Shown: positions 38,804-47,972 of the stretch, piece by piece
Layout of the letters: the number at the start of each line of letters is the position of its first letter
Position numbering within the stretch: position 1 is the first letter of the stretch
Assembly (NCBI GenBank): GCA_016210115.1
Contig: JACQUW010000292.1
Location: forward strand, 1-64,000
Source: Deltaproteobacteria bacterium
GTDB taxonomy: Bacteria; Desulfobacterota; Binatia; UBA9968
DNA: 64,000 bases
Direction: 5' to 3'
The notes under the pieces: model-generated
Seen by the model: only the letters and a program-made list of their open reading frames with translations
Database searches by the model: none
What the model was told of the DNA's origin: nothing
Position numbers and translations under genes: made by a program

Positions 38804-39376
38804 ATGCCCGGGGTTTTCGTCGATAGAGACGGGACCTTAATCCGAGACGTCGGCTATTTGAGGCGCGTGGAACAACTAGAGGTGCTTCCCCGGGTTCCGG
38901 AAGCCCTTCAGCTTTTGCATCGCCATAGGCTGAAGGTGGCGGTCATTACCAATCAGTCGGCCGTTGCGCGGGGATTTCTGAGCGAGAGAGAGTTGCAAGA
39001 GATTCACGATCATCTGAAGGAACAACTCGGGAGACAGGGGGGCTCTGTGGATGGGATCTATTACTGCCCGCACCATCCCACTGAAGGCGCGGAGTCTTAT
39101 CGGATCTCCTGTGAATGCCGAAAACCGAAAGTGGGACTAATCGAACGCGCCGCTCTGGAGTTGGAGCTGGATCCCGCGCGGTCCTACATGGTGGGCGACC
39201 AGGCAATCGATATGGAAGTTGCGGAAAGGGTAGGCGCGAAGGGGATTCGCATTGACAAAATGCAAGCTGATTCGAATGATCGAGAGACGAAGGGCGCTAT
39301 CCCGGTGGTCAAAGATCTATGGGAGGCGGCTCAATGGATCATTGGAGATCTCGAAAGAACCCTGAAGGCGGTGTAG
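38804..39376 (+). CDS. gmhB: D-glycero-D-manno-heptose 1,7-bisphosphate phosphatase (HAD)
   Basis: MPGVFVDRDGTLIRDVGYLRRVEQLEVLPRVPEALQLL...VITNQSAVARGFLSERELQEIHDHL...YYCPHHPTEG...CECRKPKVGLIERAA. Confidence 0.93.
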   Translation: MPGVFVDRDGTLIRDVGYLRRVEQLEVLPRVPEALQLLHRHRLKVAVITNQSAVARGFLSERELQEIHDHLKEQLGRQGGSVDGIYYCPHHPTEGAESYRISCECRKPKVGLIERAALELELDPARSYMVGDQAIDMEVAERVGAKGIRIDKMQADSNDRETKGAIPVVKDLWEAAQWIIGDLERTLKAV

Positions 39377-40110
39377 GCGGAATTTCGAGGCGGCGCTATA
39401 TTTTGCTTTCCCCGGCCAGCTCCATTGAAGGCAAGGTTATTCATGTGAGGCGGCTGGGTCCGCAACCGGCGGACCAGCCCGCTGAATGGACCGCCGTGCG
39501 TGAAATTTGTTGCCGGACCGGAAATGACGGAAAGCCGGTTGCGGGCGAGCGCTGGAATTTTTTCGCAAGGCTGTGGATTGAGCCTTATGAAAAGATTTGT
39601 CCGGGATGGACCTACATTGCTGAAGGCGACGGGGCCATTGTCGGGTATCTGACGGGGTGCCCGGATACCCGGGCTTTTGCCAGGAAGAAACTTTGGCGGT
39701 TCACTTTTCCGCTGCTCTGGAATATCGCCCGGGGTGCTTATCCCGATAATAAAGACGCGGGCAGGTTTCTGAGGCAGTTTTTCTATCTTGATAGGGAGAC
39801 GGAGCGGGGTTTCCCGCGGCGGTTTCGTTCCGAACTCAAGCGCTTCTACCCGGCGCATCTTCATATCAATGTGCAAGCGGAGTGGCGCGGGCTGGGAATC
39901 GGTAAGCGGTTGGTGGATCACTTTCGGGAAAACCTGAAATCCGTGGGGGTTGCCGGTGTTCATCTCTACTGCGGCGAGCGCCCTGTCAAGTTTTATTTGA
40001 AGATCGGATTTTCAGAGCTGGCCAGGGTCGAGTTTCACGGCCGGCCGGTCTTTGCGTTGAGTTGGCGCCCTGGAGACCCCACCCTTGACCGCCCCCCATC
40101 GCTTGTTTAA
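39319..40110 (+). CDS. GNAT-family N-acetyltransferase (start uncertain)
   Basis: C-terminal acetyl-CoA site: LHINVQAEWRGLGIGKRLVDHFRENLKSVGVAGVHLYCGERPVKFYLKIGFSELARV. True start probably downstream of 39376. Confidence 0.75.
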   Translation: MGGGSMDHWRSRKNPEGGVGGISRRRYILLSPASSIEGKVIHVRRLGPQPADQPAEWTAVREICCRTGNDGKPVAGERWNFFARLWIEPYEKICPGWTYIAEGDGAIVGYLTGCPDTRAFARKKLWRFTFPLLWNIARGAYPDNKDAGRFLRQFFYLDRETERGFPRRFRSELKRFYPAHLHINVQAEWRGLGIGKRLVDHFRENLKSVGVAGVHLYCGERPVKFYLKIGFSELARVEFHGRPVFALSWRPGDPTLDRPPSLV

Positions 40111-40148
40111 ACTCATCCCTGACCTCGTGTCTGAAAAGTTCGTTGAAT

Positions 40149-41516
40149 ATGCGTCTTTCGCTTAAAGTCAAACTCAGTCTGTTGATTACGTCCCTGCTCG
40201 TGCTCACGGTGCTATTGGTGAGCGCTTTTCTTCTGCGCCAGCAGCAGAGCAGCCTGACAGCCGAAATGATCAAGCGTGGCCTTACCATTGCCCAGGATAT
40301 GGCGGCCAGCGCCAAGAATCCTCTCCTGACCAATGACGAGCTTACCCTGAACCTTCTGGTTCAGGATAGCATGAAGGATGAGGATGTGGCCTACGTCGTG
40401 ATCACGGATCAGGATGAGAAGATTCTCGCGCATCGAGACGTCACCCTGATCGGGAGGCCGCTCGAGCGAGCGAAAGAACTTAAGCCCGTCAATTCCACCA
40501 CTGTCGTGCAAACGTACACCGATCCCAAGGAGGGCAAGCTTATCGATTTCGGCGTTCCCCTCGAGTTCAGGAAAGTTCGTCTTGGCGCGATCTATCTGGG
40601 GTTCAGCCAGAAATCAATCGAGCGAAAGCTCTCCCGGTCGAGGAATCAGACGATTCTGATTACCTTGGCGATGATTCTCGTCGGAATTGGAGGCGCGGTG
40701 GGCCTTTCCGCGTTCCTCTCGCGGCCTATTCTTCGGCTTCTGGAGGGGACCCAGGCCATCGGCAGGGGCAATTTTCAGGTCGCTCTCTCGATCCCGTCGA
40801 GGGATGAAATCGGCGATCTGACGGCCTCTTTCAATCAGATGGCGAAGAGTCTTAGGGAAAAAGAAATGATCAAACTGGCGTTCAGCCGGTACGTGGCGCG
40901 AGAGGTCGTGGATGAGATCCTCAAGAATCCCGAGCACACCGCTCTTACCGGAGAGAGAAGGGATGTCACTGTCCTGTTTTGCGATATGCGCGGTTTTACG
41001 CCGCTATGCGAGCGCCTTCCGCCGGAAGAGGTTTTGCACCTCCTTAATGAATTCTATACACTCATGATCGACACAACGTTCGCCAATGAAGGAACACTGG
41101 ACAAATTCCTCGGTGATGCCGTCATGGCTATTTTCGGGGCTCCTATCGCGTACCCGGACCATTCCATGAGGGCAATCCGGACGGCCGTCGCAATGAAAAC
41201 CGGCATCGAGCAACTGAGTCGAAAGAGAGTGGAGCAAGGCAAGGAGCCCATAGCCGTCGGGATCGGCGTCAGCGCAGGAGAGGCGATCGCGGGAACCGTG
41301 GGGACTGAGAATCGAATGGAGTATACGGTCATCGGCGACAGAGTGAATCTGGCCGCGCGATTGGAGTCAAACGCGGCCGCCGGTCAGATATTGATCAGCC
41401 AGTGGACGTACGATAAGGTAGCATCGCAAGTGGATGTGCGATCACTCGGCACCGTGAGAGTAAAAGGCAAGGAAGAGAACGTGGAGGTCTATGAGGTTCT
41501 GGGGCTCGTTCCATGA
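40149..41516 (+). CDS. Membrane adenylate/guanylate cyclase (sensor-HAMP-class III cyclase)
   Basis: N-terminal TM + extracytoplasmic sensor, second TM + HAMP (LSRPILRLLEGTQAIGRGNFQVALSIPSRDEIGDLTASFNQMAKSL), catalytic VTVLFCDMRGFTPLCERL...GTLDKFLGDAVMAIFGAPI. Confidence 0.94.
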   Translation: MRLSLKVKLSLLITSLLVLTVLLVSAFLLRQQQSSLTAEMIKRGLTIAQDMAASAKNPLLTNDELTLNLLVQDSMKDEDVAYVVITDQDEKILAHRDVTLIGRPLERAKELKPVNSTTVVQTYTDPKEGKLIDFGVPLEFRKVRLGAIYLGFSQKSIERKLSRSRNQTILITLAMILVGIGGAVGLSAFLSRPILRLLEGTQAIGRGNFQVALSIPSRDEIGDLTASFNQMAKSLREKEMIKLAFSRYVAREVVDEILKNPEHTALTGERRDVTVLFCDMRGFTPLCERLPPEEVLHLLNEFYTLMIDTTFANEGTLDKFLGDAVMAIFGAPIAYPDHSMRAIRTAVAMKTGIEQLSRKRVEQGKEPIAVGIGVSAGEAIAGTVGTENRMEYTVIGDRVNLAARLESNAAAGQILISQWTYDKVASQVDVRSLGTVRVKGKEENVEVYEVLGLVP

Positions 41517-41535
41517 CGATCGTTCGAGGGAAACT

Positions 41536-42561
41536 GTGCTGGCACGTCTTCTGAGCGTATTATTTTTGTCGACCGTGATCGCCGGCTGCGCGACTACGGC
41601 GCCTATGAGTCCGACGTCCGAGGAGCTTTCACAGGCCGTAAAGCCCCCCGCGGTGCCGGATGTGTTCGAATCGGAAGAATTTATCGTCGTGATGGCAAAG
41701 CCCGGGGACAACCCGCAGAGCCTCGCCGCCAGATTCCTGGGTGCTGCGGGAAAAAGCTGGATGATCGAAGAGTATAATGGAGCCGCAAGCTTCTCGCCTG
41801 GTCAGCAGGTTGTGATCCCCAGGCGCTACTGGAAGCTGGCCGGCGTTGACCCCACTGGGTACCAACTGGTTCCTGTTCTCTGTTATCATAACATCGCGCC
41901 CCAGGCGAAGGGGCGGTTAACGATCGCCGTCAAGACTTTCGAAGAGCAGATGCGGTATCTCAAAAACGAGGGATATCGCGTTTTGAACTTTGCTGAATTT
42001 TACGAGTTTTTATCTCTCAAGAGGCAGCTCCCGCAAAGAGCCGTACTCCTCACCTTCGATGACGGCTACAAATCTTTTCTTCAATATGCTTACCCCATCC
42101 TCAAAGAATTTGGCTTTACGGCGACCCTTTTTGTCTATACGGATTACGTTGGAACGGGGCGAAACGCGCTGAGCTGGCCCGAGCTAAAAAAACTTGCCCA
42201 AGAGGGGTTTCAGATCGAGGCTCACACGAAAAGCCACTCTGATCTCAGGCGAGCCTCGGGAGAATCGGAGAACGACTATCTCCGCAGGATGAAGGCCGAA
42301 CTGGACCAGCCCAGGAGTCTCTTTGAGCGAAACCTGGGAAGCGTTCCGCGGATGCTTGCCTATCCGTTTGGGGCGCAAGACGACGAGGTCGCGCGCCGTG
42401 TTAGAGACACGGGATATTCGGCGGCCTTTACGGTCCGTCGTCAGGGCAATGCTTCTTTCGTGGACCCTTTTCGCATCCACCGCAGCCAGATCTATTCCGA
42501 CATGAGCCTCGATGACTTCCTCAGGAATCTTACTCTCTTCAGCCGGGAAGACCTGAAATGA
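41536..42561 (+). CDS. Polysaccharide deacetylase lipoprotein with LysM-like segment
   Basis: Lipobox LSTVIAGC after GTG start; LysM-like region (VVMAKPGDNPQSLAARFLGAAGKSWMIEEYNGAASFSPGQQVVIP); NodB-type LLTFDDGYKSF...IEAHTKSHSDL...LAYPFG. Confidence 0.88.
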   Translation: MLARLLSVLFLSTVIAGCATTAPMSPTSEELSQAVKPPAVPDVFESEEFIVVMAKPGDNPQSLAARFLGAAGKSWMIEEYNGAASFSPGQQVVIPRRYWKLAGVDPTGYQLVPVLCYHNIAPQAKGRLTIAVKTFEEQMRYLKNEGYRVLNFAEFYEFLSLKRQLPQRAVLLTFDDGYKSFLQYAYPILKEFGFTATLFVYTDYVGTGRNALSWPELKKLAQEGFQIEAHTKSHSDLRRASGESENDYLRRMKAELDQPRSLFERNLGSVPRMLAYPFGAQDDEVARRVRDTGYSAAFTVRRQGNASFVDPFRIHRSQIYSDMSLDDFLRNLTLFSREDLK

Positions 42562-43709
42562 GCTGGCGCACGCAATACTACGGGCTCCCGGCCTCTATGG
42601 CGTTGTGGCTGTCGGCTTGCGCCACAGTGCCGGCGCCTGAGGTCGGTCCTCCCTTATCAAAGCCATCCGTGCGAGCGCCTGTCGTGTCTCCGTTCGAGCC
42701 TCTGGTCGCGCCGCACAGAGAAAAAGCCGAAGCGCTGGAGCGGGAGGGTCATCTCAGGGGAGCGCTTAACGAATGGAAGGTCGCCCTCACCATTCATCCC
42801 GGAGACCCAGTGGCGCTGGCCGAGAAGACGAAACTGGAGCGTCGGATCGAGCAAGTCATTGCGGATCGTCTCAAGCAAGGAAGAGACGCGTTGGGACGCG
42901 GCAACCACCCGGAAGCGCGGCGCCATTTTCTGGCCGTCCTTGCCGTGGATCCAGCAAACGATGCAGCGTTTCAAGCCCTGCGGAGCGAAACGAGAGAAGT
43001 CCGGTTTGTTAATCATAAAGTGCGCAAGGGAGAAACGCTGGCCTCCATCGCCGAGTTTTATTATGGCGAGCGCTCGCGCTCGGAGGTGATTTGGGAGACC
43101 AATCAACTCCCGCCGAATCCACGGCTGGCGGCGGGTTCGGTGCTTAAGATACCGGAAATTCCGGGAGTGCCTTTCCTCCGTCCCGATGTTTCTCGAGAGA
43201 CGCGAGCGCGAGAAACTCCGCCGCCTGTCTCCAAAGCAGAAGACGGGAAGGAGGAGCAGATCTACGCCAATCCCACCCTTGTCGAGGCAAAAGAGGCGCT
43301 TGAAAGAGGAGAATTTGCGATTGCTCTGGCCGACGTGGATAGATTTCTCGCGACCGATCCGCGCAATGCTGAAGGGGTGGACCTAAAAAAGGCGGTTCTT
43401 TACCAGCAGGGTCGGCTGTTTCTAAAGGAAAAAAACTACGCGCAATCCTACCGCGCTCTCAGTCAACTGGCAAAGCTCGCCCCTAATTATCAGGATGCCG
43501 GTTCACTCATGGGTCAGGCGCGGACGCGTTTGATCCAGGATCACTACAATCAGGGAATCCGGCTGTACCGGGACGAAAAGCTCGAGGCCGCCATTGAGCA
43601 ATGGAGGATGGTTCTGGAGTATGATCCCGCGCACGGGGCGGCGCAGCGGAATATTCAACAGGCGGAGCGGCTGCTCAAGGGTCTCCAGCAGCGGCAGAAG
43701 AGAAAGTAG
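42558..43709 (+). CDS. LysM/TPR lipoprotein
   Basis: Lipobox LSAC; TPR-like repeats flanking LysM (HKVRKGETLASIAEFYYGERSRSEVIWETNQLPPNPRLAAGSVLKIPE); overlaps upstream stop as ATGA. Confidence 0.85.
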   Translation: MSWRTQYYGLPASMALWLSACATVPAPEVGPPLSKPSVRAPVVSPFEPLVAPHREKAEALEREGHLRGALNEWKVALTIHPGDPVALAEKTKLERRIEQVIADRLKQGRDALGRGNHPEARRHFLAVLAVDPANDAAFQALRSETREVRFVNHKVRKGETLASIAEFYYGERSRSEVIWETNQLPPNPRLAAGSVLKIPEIPGVPFLRPDVSRETRARETPPPVSKAEDGKEEQIYANPTLVEAKEALERGEFAIALADVDRFLATDPRNAEGVDLKKAVLYQQGRLFLKEKNYAQSYRALSQLAKLAPNYQDAGSLMGQARTRLIQDHYNQGIRLYRDEKLEAAIEQWRMVLEYDPAHGAAQRNIQQAERLLKGLQQRQKRK

Positions 43710-43715
43710 TCACTC

Positions 43716-44672
43716 ATGACGAGCAGCCCGCACGAATACTCATCATCCGCTCGGCCACGGCCCGAAAACTCCCGCCCTGAGGAACCGCCCGTCGAGGAGG
43801 CTCAGGACATGGTTTTGCAGGAATACTCTGAAGAGGATGTGGGGAATATCCTCCTGTTGGAGCACGTCAACCTCGGAGTTCCCGACCAGGGTACTGCAAC
43901 TCTTTTTTATGTCGTCGGCCTCGGCCTAACCCGCGACCCGTATCTGTCGGTGAGTGTCGAGAACATGTGGATCAACGCAGGGGAGCAGCAATTTCATCTT
44001 CCAACCCGGGCCGCGCAGGTGGTTCCGGGCCATATTGGAGTGGTGGTTCCCAGCCTCAAACTCCTGGAGGCCCGACTCGAGTCCGTGCGGGAGCGACTCT
44101 CAGGAACCGGTTTCGGCTGGACCGTAAAGGCAGACCACCTGGAAATCTCATGTCCCTGGGGAAACCAACTGCGGTGTTATGAGCCGAGTCCCGAATTCGG
44201 GAGCGCGATTTTGGGAATTCCGTACGTGGAGCTTCGCGTGAGACCGGGGAGCGCTGATGGCATTGCGCGTTTCTACCTGGAAGCCCTGAAAGCCCCTGCG
44301 ACGGTTTATTCTGAAGGCGGCGCGCGTGTGGCTCGGGTCTCCGTTGGATGCAACCAGTGGCTCTCGTTCCGTGAATGGCATGGCGAAATACCGCCATACG
44401 ACGGGCATCATATTGCAATATACATCGCTGATTTTTCCGGTCCATACGGTTTCCTTAAGCGGCGCGCGAAGATTACGGAGGTCAGGCGGCATCAGTTTAG
44501 GTTTCAGGAGGTGCTGGATCCACGAAGCGAAGAAACGCTGCTCATTTTAGAGCACGAGGTGAGGAGCCTGCGTCATCCGATGTACCGTCGTTTTCTGATC
44601 AATCGAGAGCCGACCCAAATTCAGCGAAACTACAGGCGCGGAAGGGATTCCCTGAACCCTTTCGGGTTCTGA
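43716..44672 (+). CDS. VOC-family (glyoxalase-like) protein
   Basis: LLLEHVNLGVPDQGTATLFYVVGLGLTRDPYLS... and second half LGIPYVELRVRPGSADGIARFYLEALKAPATVY; two betaalphabetabetabeta-like modules. Confidence 0.65.
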   Translation: MTSSPHEYSSSARPRPENSRPEEPPVEEAQDMVLQEYSEEDVGNILLLEHVNLGVPDQGTATLFYVVGLGLTRDPYLSVSVENMWINAGEQQFHLPTRAAQVVPGHIGVVVPSLKLLEARLESVRERLSGTGFGWTVKADHLEISCPWGNQLRCYEPSPEFGSAILGIPYVELRVRPGSADGIARFYLEALKAPATVYSEGGARVARVSVGCNQWLSFREWHGEIPPYDGHHIAIYIADFSGPYGFLKRRAKITEVRRHQFRFQEVLDPRSEETLLILEHEVRSLRHPMYRRFLINREPTQIQRNYRRGRDSLNPFGF

Positions 44673-44821
44673 TCGATTTCTAACGGCTCTCTACCCGCCT
44701 ACGACCGTTTAAAAAGGCTTGCCCGAGGGAACTGTCAGCCGTGAACAATCCGGGATAGAATAGGCTATTTCGTCCGATGAAAGAATAAGTTCAAGTGCCT
44801 GCTTGTAGCGGAGGTGAAACG

Positions 44822-44989
44822 ATGGCCCTGAGTCAGGACTTATTGGATATTTTGGCTTGTCCCAAATGCAAAGGAGACATCCATCTCAACGAAGGTGGCG
44901 ACGGACTCATTTGCGATGCGTGTCACTTAATGTATCCGATCCGGGATGACATTCCCATCATGTTAATCGACGAGGCGATCAAAATATAG
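44822..44989 (+). CDS. Trm112/YcaR-family small zinc-ribbon protein
   Basis: MALSQDLLDILACPKCKGDIHLNEGGDGLICDACHLMYPIRDDIPIMLIDEAIKI; CxxC...CxxC. Confidence 0.92.
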   Translation: MALSQDLLDILACPKCKGDIHLNEGGDGLICDACHLMYPIRDDIPIMLIDEAIKI

Positions 44990-45007
44990 GATCGTGCAGG
45001 AAGCGGC

Positions 45008-46150
45008 TTGCCAGCGGCCAGCCGAACGGGAGGAGCTAAGGCCGGAATCCTGATGCCCCAATTTTTTGCAGGGGAAAAGATCCTCGTGGTTCAGACGAGC
45101 TTTCTGGGGGACGTGGTTTTGACGACGCCCGTTTTCTCGGAGATCCGAAGTCGTTTTCCAAAAGCATGGCTGGCTGTTCTCTGCAAGCCGGAAGCCAAAC
45201 CTTTGCTGGAGGGGAATCCCGACATCAATGAAATCATCGTTGATGACAAGAGAGGGACCGCGAAGGGACTGAGAGGACTCTGGCGGAAGGCCGCAGATCT
45301 CAGGCAGCGCGGTTTTTCGGTGGCTCTTTCTCCCCACAAATCGTTTCGGACGGCTTTGCTTCTTTTCGCGGCGCGGATTCCGTTCCGCGTCGGGTTTCGC
45401 CAAAGCGCAGGTTGGTTTTTATATCATTCGTTGGCCGAACGGGATCCGGATCTGCACGATGTCGAACGAAATCTCTCGATCTTGAAGCCGCTCGGTGTGG
45501 GAACGCAGTCCTGTCATGGAGCGCTCCGAGTCGAGGTGCTTCCAGGCGCGCGCGAAAGTGTGGATCGTCTGTTCGCTTCTCTGGGAATCGGAGACGGCCG
45601 GATCACTTTCGGCTTGAATCCCGGCTCCGTGTGGCCCACGAAAAGATGGCTTCCGGAAGGTTACGCGGAGTTGATGGTCTCTTTGAAACGGAAATATTCC
45701 TGTGACCTCTGTCTTTTTGGTGGTCCGGGTGATCAGGAAATCACGGATAGAATACAACGGCTTTCCGGTAATCTCGGGATCAATCTGGCGGGCAAGTTGT
45801 CTCTCGCCGAACTCGCCTGCGCCTTCGAGAAATGTGATCTCCTTATCACCAACGACAGCGGACCTATGCACATCGCTGTCGCCAGGCAGGTCCCGGTGGT
45901 CGCTATTTTTTGCGCGACTACACCGTCTCTGGGATTTTATCCTTACTCTTCCGCGGCTGTTGTCGTCGAAAAAAATCTGCCCTGCCGTCCATGCAGTTCG
46001 CATGGAGGACGTCGTTGCCCCCTCGGCACGGGGGATTGCATGCGTTTAATAAAGGCGGAGGATGTGCTTAAAGCCGTTGATCGGCTTTTGAACGGAAGCA
46101 GGAGAGGCGCTCAAAAAGAATCCCGGCTGCCGGAATTCCTCGTTCTCTAG
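45008..46150 (+). CDS. waaF: ADP-heptose:LPS heptosyltransferase II (WaaF-like)
   Basis: ILVVQTSFLGDVVLTTPVFSEIRSRFPKAWLAVL...FGLNPGSVWPTKRWLPEGYAELM...LLITNDSGPMHIAVARQVPVVAIF. Confidence 0.92.
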   Translation: MPAASRTGGAKAGILMPQFFAGEKILVVQTSFLGDVVLTTPVFSEIRSRFPKAWLAVLCKPEAKPLLEGNPDINEIIVDDKRGTAKGLRGLWRKAADLRQRGFSVALSPHKSFRTALLLFAARIPFRVGFRQSAGWFLYHSLAERDPDLHDVERNLSILKPLGVGTQSCHGALRVEVLPGARESVDRLFASLGIGDGRITFGLNPGSVWPTKRWLPEGYAELMVSLKRKYSCDLCLFGGPGDQEITDRIQRLSGNLGINLAGKLSLAELACAFEKCDLLITNDSGPMHIAVARQVPVVAIFCATTPSLGFYPYSSAAVVVEKNLPCRPCSSHGGRRCPLGTGDCMRLIKAEDVLKAVDRLLNGSRRGAQKESRLPEFLVL

Positions 46151-46159
46151 CCAGTCTCC

Positions 46160-46936
46160 ATGCCCACCCTTGGCGTTGTCATTCTAACTTTGAATGGAAT
46201 GAAGCACGTTGCGCAGTGCGTGGAAAGCGTCAAGTGGGCAGATCGAATCATGGTGCTGCACGTCGGAGACGGCGCCCCCGCCATACTTGCGGGAGAATGC
46301 TCTTGTCTTGTTTATCGCCGGGTTGGATCCACAGAAACCCTCGATGGGCTGCCTCAAGAAATGAACACAGACTGGATTTTGAATCTTTGGGGCGAGGAGA
46401 CGGTCGATGCGGCGCTCAGGGATGAACTGGCAGCTCTTTGCCGGAAGCCAGTCCAGAGGGACCTGGATTCGTATCGAATTCCCATTCGTTCCTTGTTGAT
46501 GGGCCGGTGGGTGGACGGTAGTGTGTGGGAACCCAGCCCTGCGACTCGTCTGGGCCGCCAGTTCAGCCTTTTTCCGGCCGGCTGGCGCAGCGGGTTGGGC
46601 AACGGCAAAAGGAGGATCCCTCTGCTGGGACGAGGGTCGATTTGCGACCACACCTTATCCGAGCTTGATTATGGACTGCGGCAGATTCAAAACGTGTCGG
46701 ATCTTTGGGCAAGGCTGTCGCAAGGCCGGAGTCCCGGCTCATTCGCGATGATCGGTTCTCCCCTCCGCACATTCTTTCGACTTGTGTTCCGGAACCGCGC
46801 TTTGTCAAACGGAATAGCGGGCTTGACCGTTGCCACGCTGGCTGCCTACGCGACCTTCTTGAGCATGGCCAAACTGTGGGAGGCGCAAAAAGGCAAGGAG
46901 GGGAAAGACCACAAGGATCGCGGCTGTGATCTCTAG
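46160..46936 (+). CDS. Degenerate WaaE/KdtX-like GT2-family protein (likely catalytically inactive)
   Basis: VVILTLNGMKHVAQCVESVKWADRIMVLHVGDG... aligns along its length with the intact GT2 at 53459 but lacks NEE, DSxSTD and DADE motifs; conserved C-terminal hydrophobic tail. Confidence 0.6.
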   Translation: MPTLGVVILTLNGMKHVAQCVESVKWADRIMVLHVGDGAPAILAGECSCLVYRRVGSTETLDGLPQEMNTDWILNLWGEETVDAALRDELAALCRKPVQRDLDSYRIPIRSLLMGRWVDGSVWEPSPATRLGRQFSLFPAGWRSGLGNGKRRIPLLGRGSICDHTLSELDYGLRQIQNVSDLWARLSQGRSPGSFAMIGSPLRTFFRLVFRNRALSNGIAGLTVATLAAYATFLSMAKLWEAQKGKEGKDHKDRGCDL

Positions 46937-47195
46937 CTGCCCTAACCGCGTTATTCACGGCGCCCGGCGCCTGAGAGGCGAGCCTTTCCGGTCGAGAGCA
47001 AAAGGCCTTTGCCTTGAAGCGGTCTTCGTAGCTTCAGATCTGGAGCGAACGCTTGAGAGAAATGGCCAAGTACCAGAGAAGTCATCGAAGCTGCACGGTC
47101 CCTTCGACTCTGCTGCTCAGGACAGGCCTGTGCCCTCTCTCTTCAAGGCTTACCCTCAGGCTTCACCGTTACGGCTTTTCCTCGGTCGGTGAATA

Positions 47196-47972
47196 ATGTG
47201 GGTTAGCTGTGTTTGGGGTGAAACGCCGGCGGGTTTTGAGAGGGTCTGCGCCGGTTCGAAACGGCTAATGGTGGTCAGGCGAGGACTGGAGGGCTACCTG
47301 GACTTAGAAGCTCTTATAAGCCAGAGAGAAACAGCTCAACCGGCGAGTCCGTTTCACGGGCGAAGTCGCCTCTCATTTCTCCGGCTTGGCAATGGCGAGA
47401 CGGCTCTGGCGCGCGCGTATCATCATGGAGGCGTCTTGCGCCATCTCACCGGCGACCTTTTTTTTACGTGGCCGCCGCGGCCTTTCAGGGAATTGGCTAT
47501 TACCGAGGAGGCGCGTCATCGAGGGGTATCGACGGTGGAGGTTTTGGGGGCGGGTGTGCAAAGATTATGGGGGCCTCTTTACCAGGGCTGGCTCTTTACC
47601 CGAGAGCTCACGGGAGCCAGAGATCTCTGGGCCGCGGTGCAGAGCGGGTTTGCCCTGCCGGCGATGGATCCTGTCTTGAAAGCAGTGGCCCAAAGTGTTT
47701 GCGCCATGCATCGCAAGGGGATCTATCATCGGGACCTGAATCTTAAGAACATTCTCGTGCGTTGGGAAGAAGACCGGATCAGAAGCTACTTGATCGATTT
47801 CGATAAAGCGAGGCTTTTCCCCGGGGAAATCCCGGCATCAAAGGCCCGTCACAACCTGAGGCGGCTGCAGCGTTCGGCCCATAAACTGGATCCCGAGAGC
47901 CGTTTTTTCGGCCCCTCGGAATGGGATCGTTTTTTCCGGTTCTATCAGGAAGCCCGTGGAGATGAAGATTAA
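47196..47972 (+). CDS. LPS-core kinase (WaaP/KdkA/InaA-like), copy 1
   Basis: GIYHRDLNLKNILVRWEEDRIRSYLIDFDKARLF: kinase catalytic loop HRDxNxxN and metal-binding DFD. Confidence 0.85.
   Translation: MWVSCVWGETPAGFERVCAGSKRLMVVRRGLEGYLDLEALISQRETAQPASPFHGRSRLSFLRLGNGETALARAYHHGGVLRHLTGDLFFTWPPRPFRELAITEEARHRGVSTVEVLGAGVQRLWGPLYQGWLFTRELTGARDLWAAVQSGFALPAMDPVLKAVAQSVCAMHRKGIYHRDLNLKNILVRWEEDRIRSYLIDFDKARLFPGEIPASKARHNLRRLQRSAHKLDPESRFFGPSEWDRFFRFYQEARGDED

Noticed and set aside
46926-47192. 88-aa plus-strand ORF filling the gap before kinase 1
   Set aside because: GTG start, no domain, and it reads through a dispersed-repeat fragment (FDSAAQDRPVP); not accepted as a gene.
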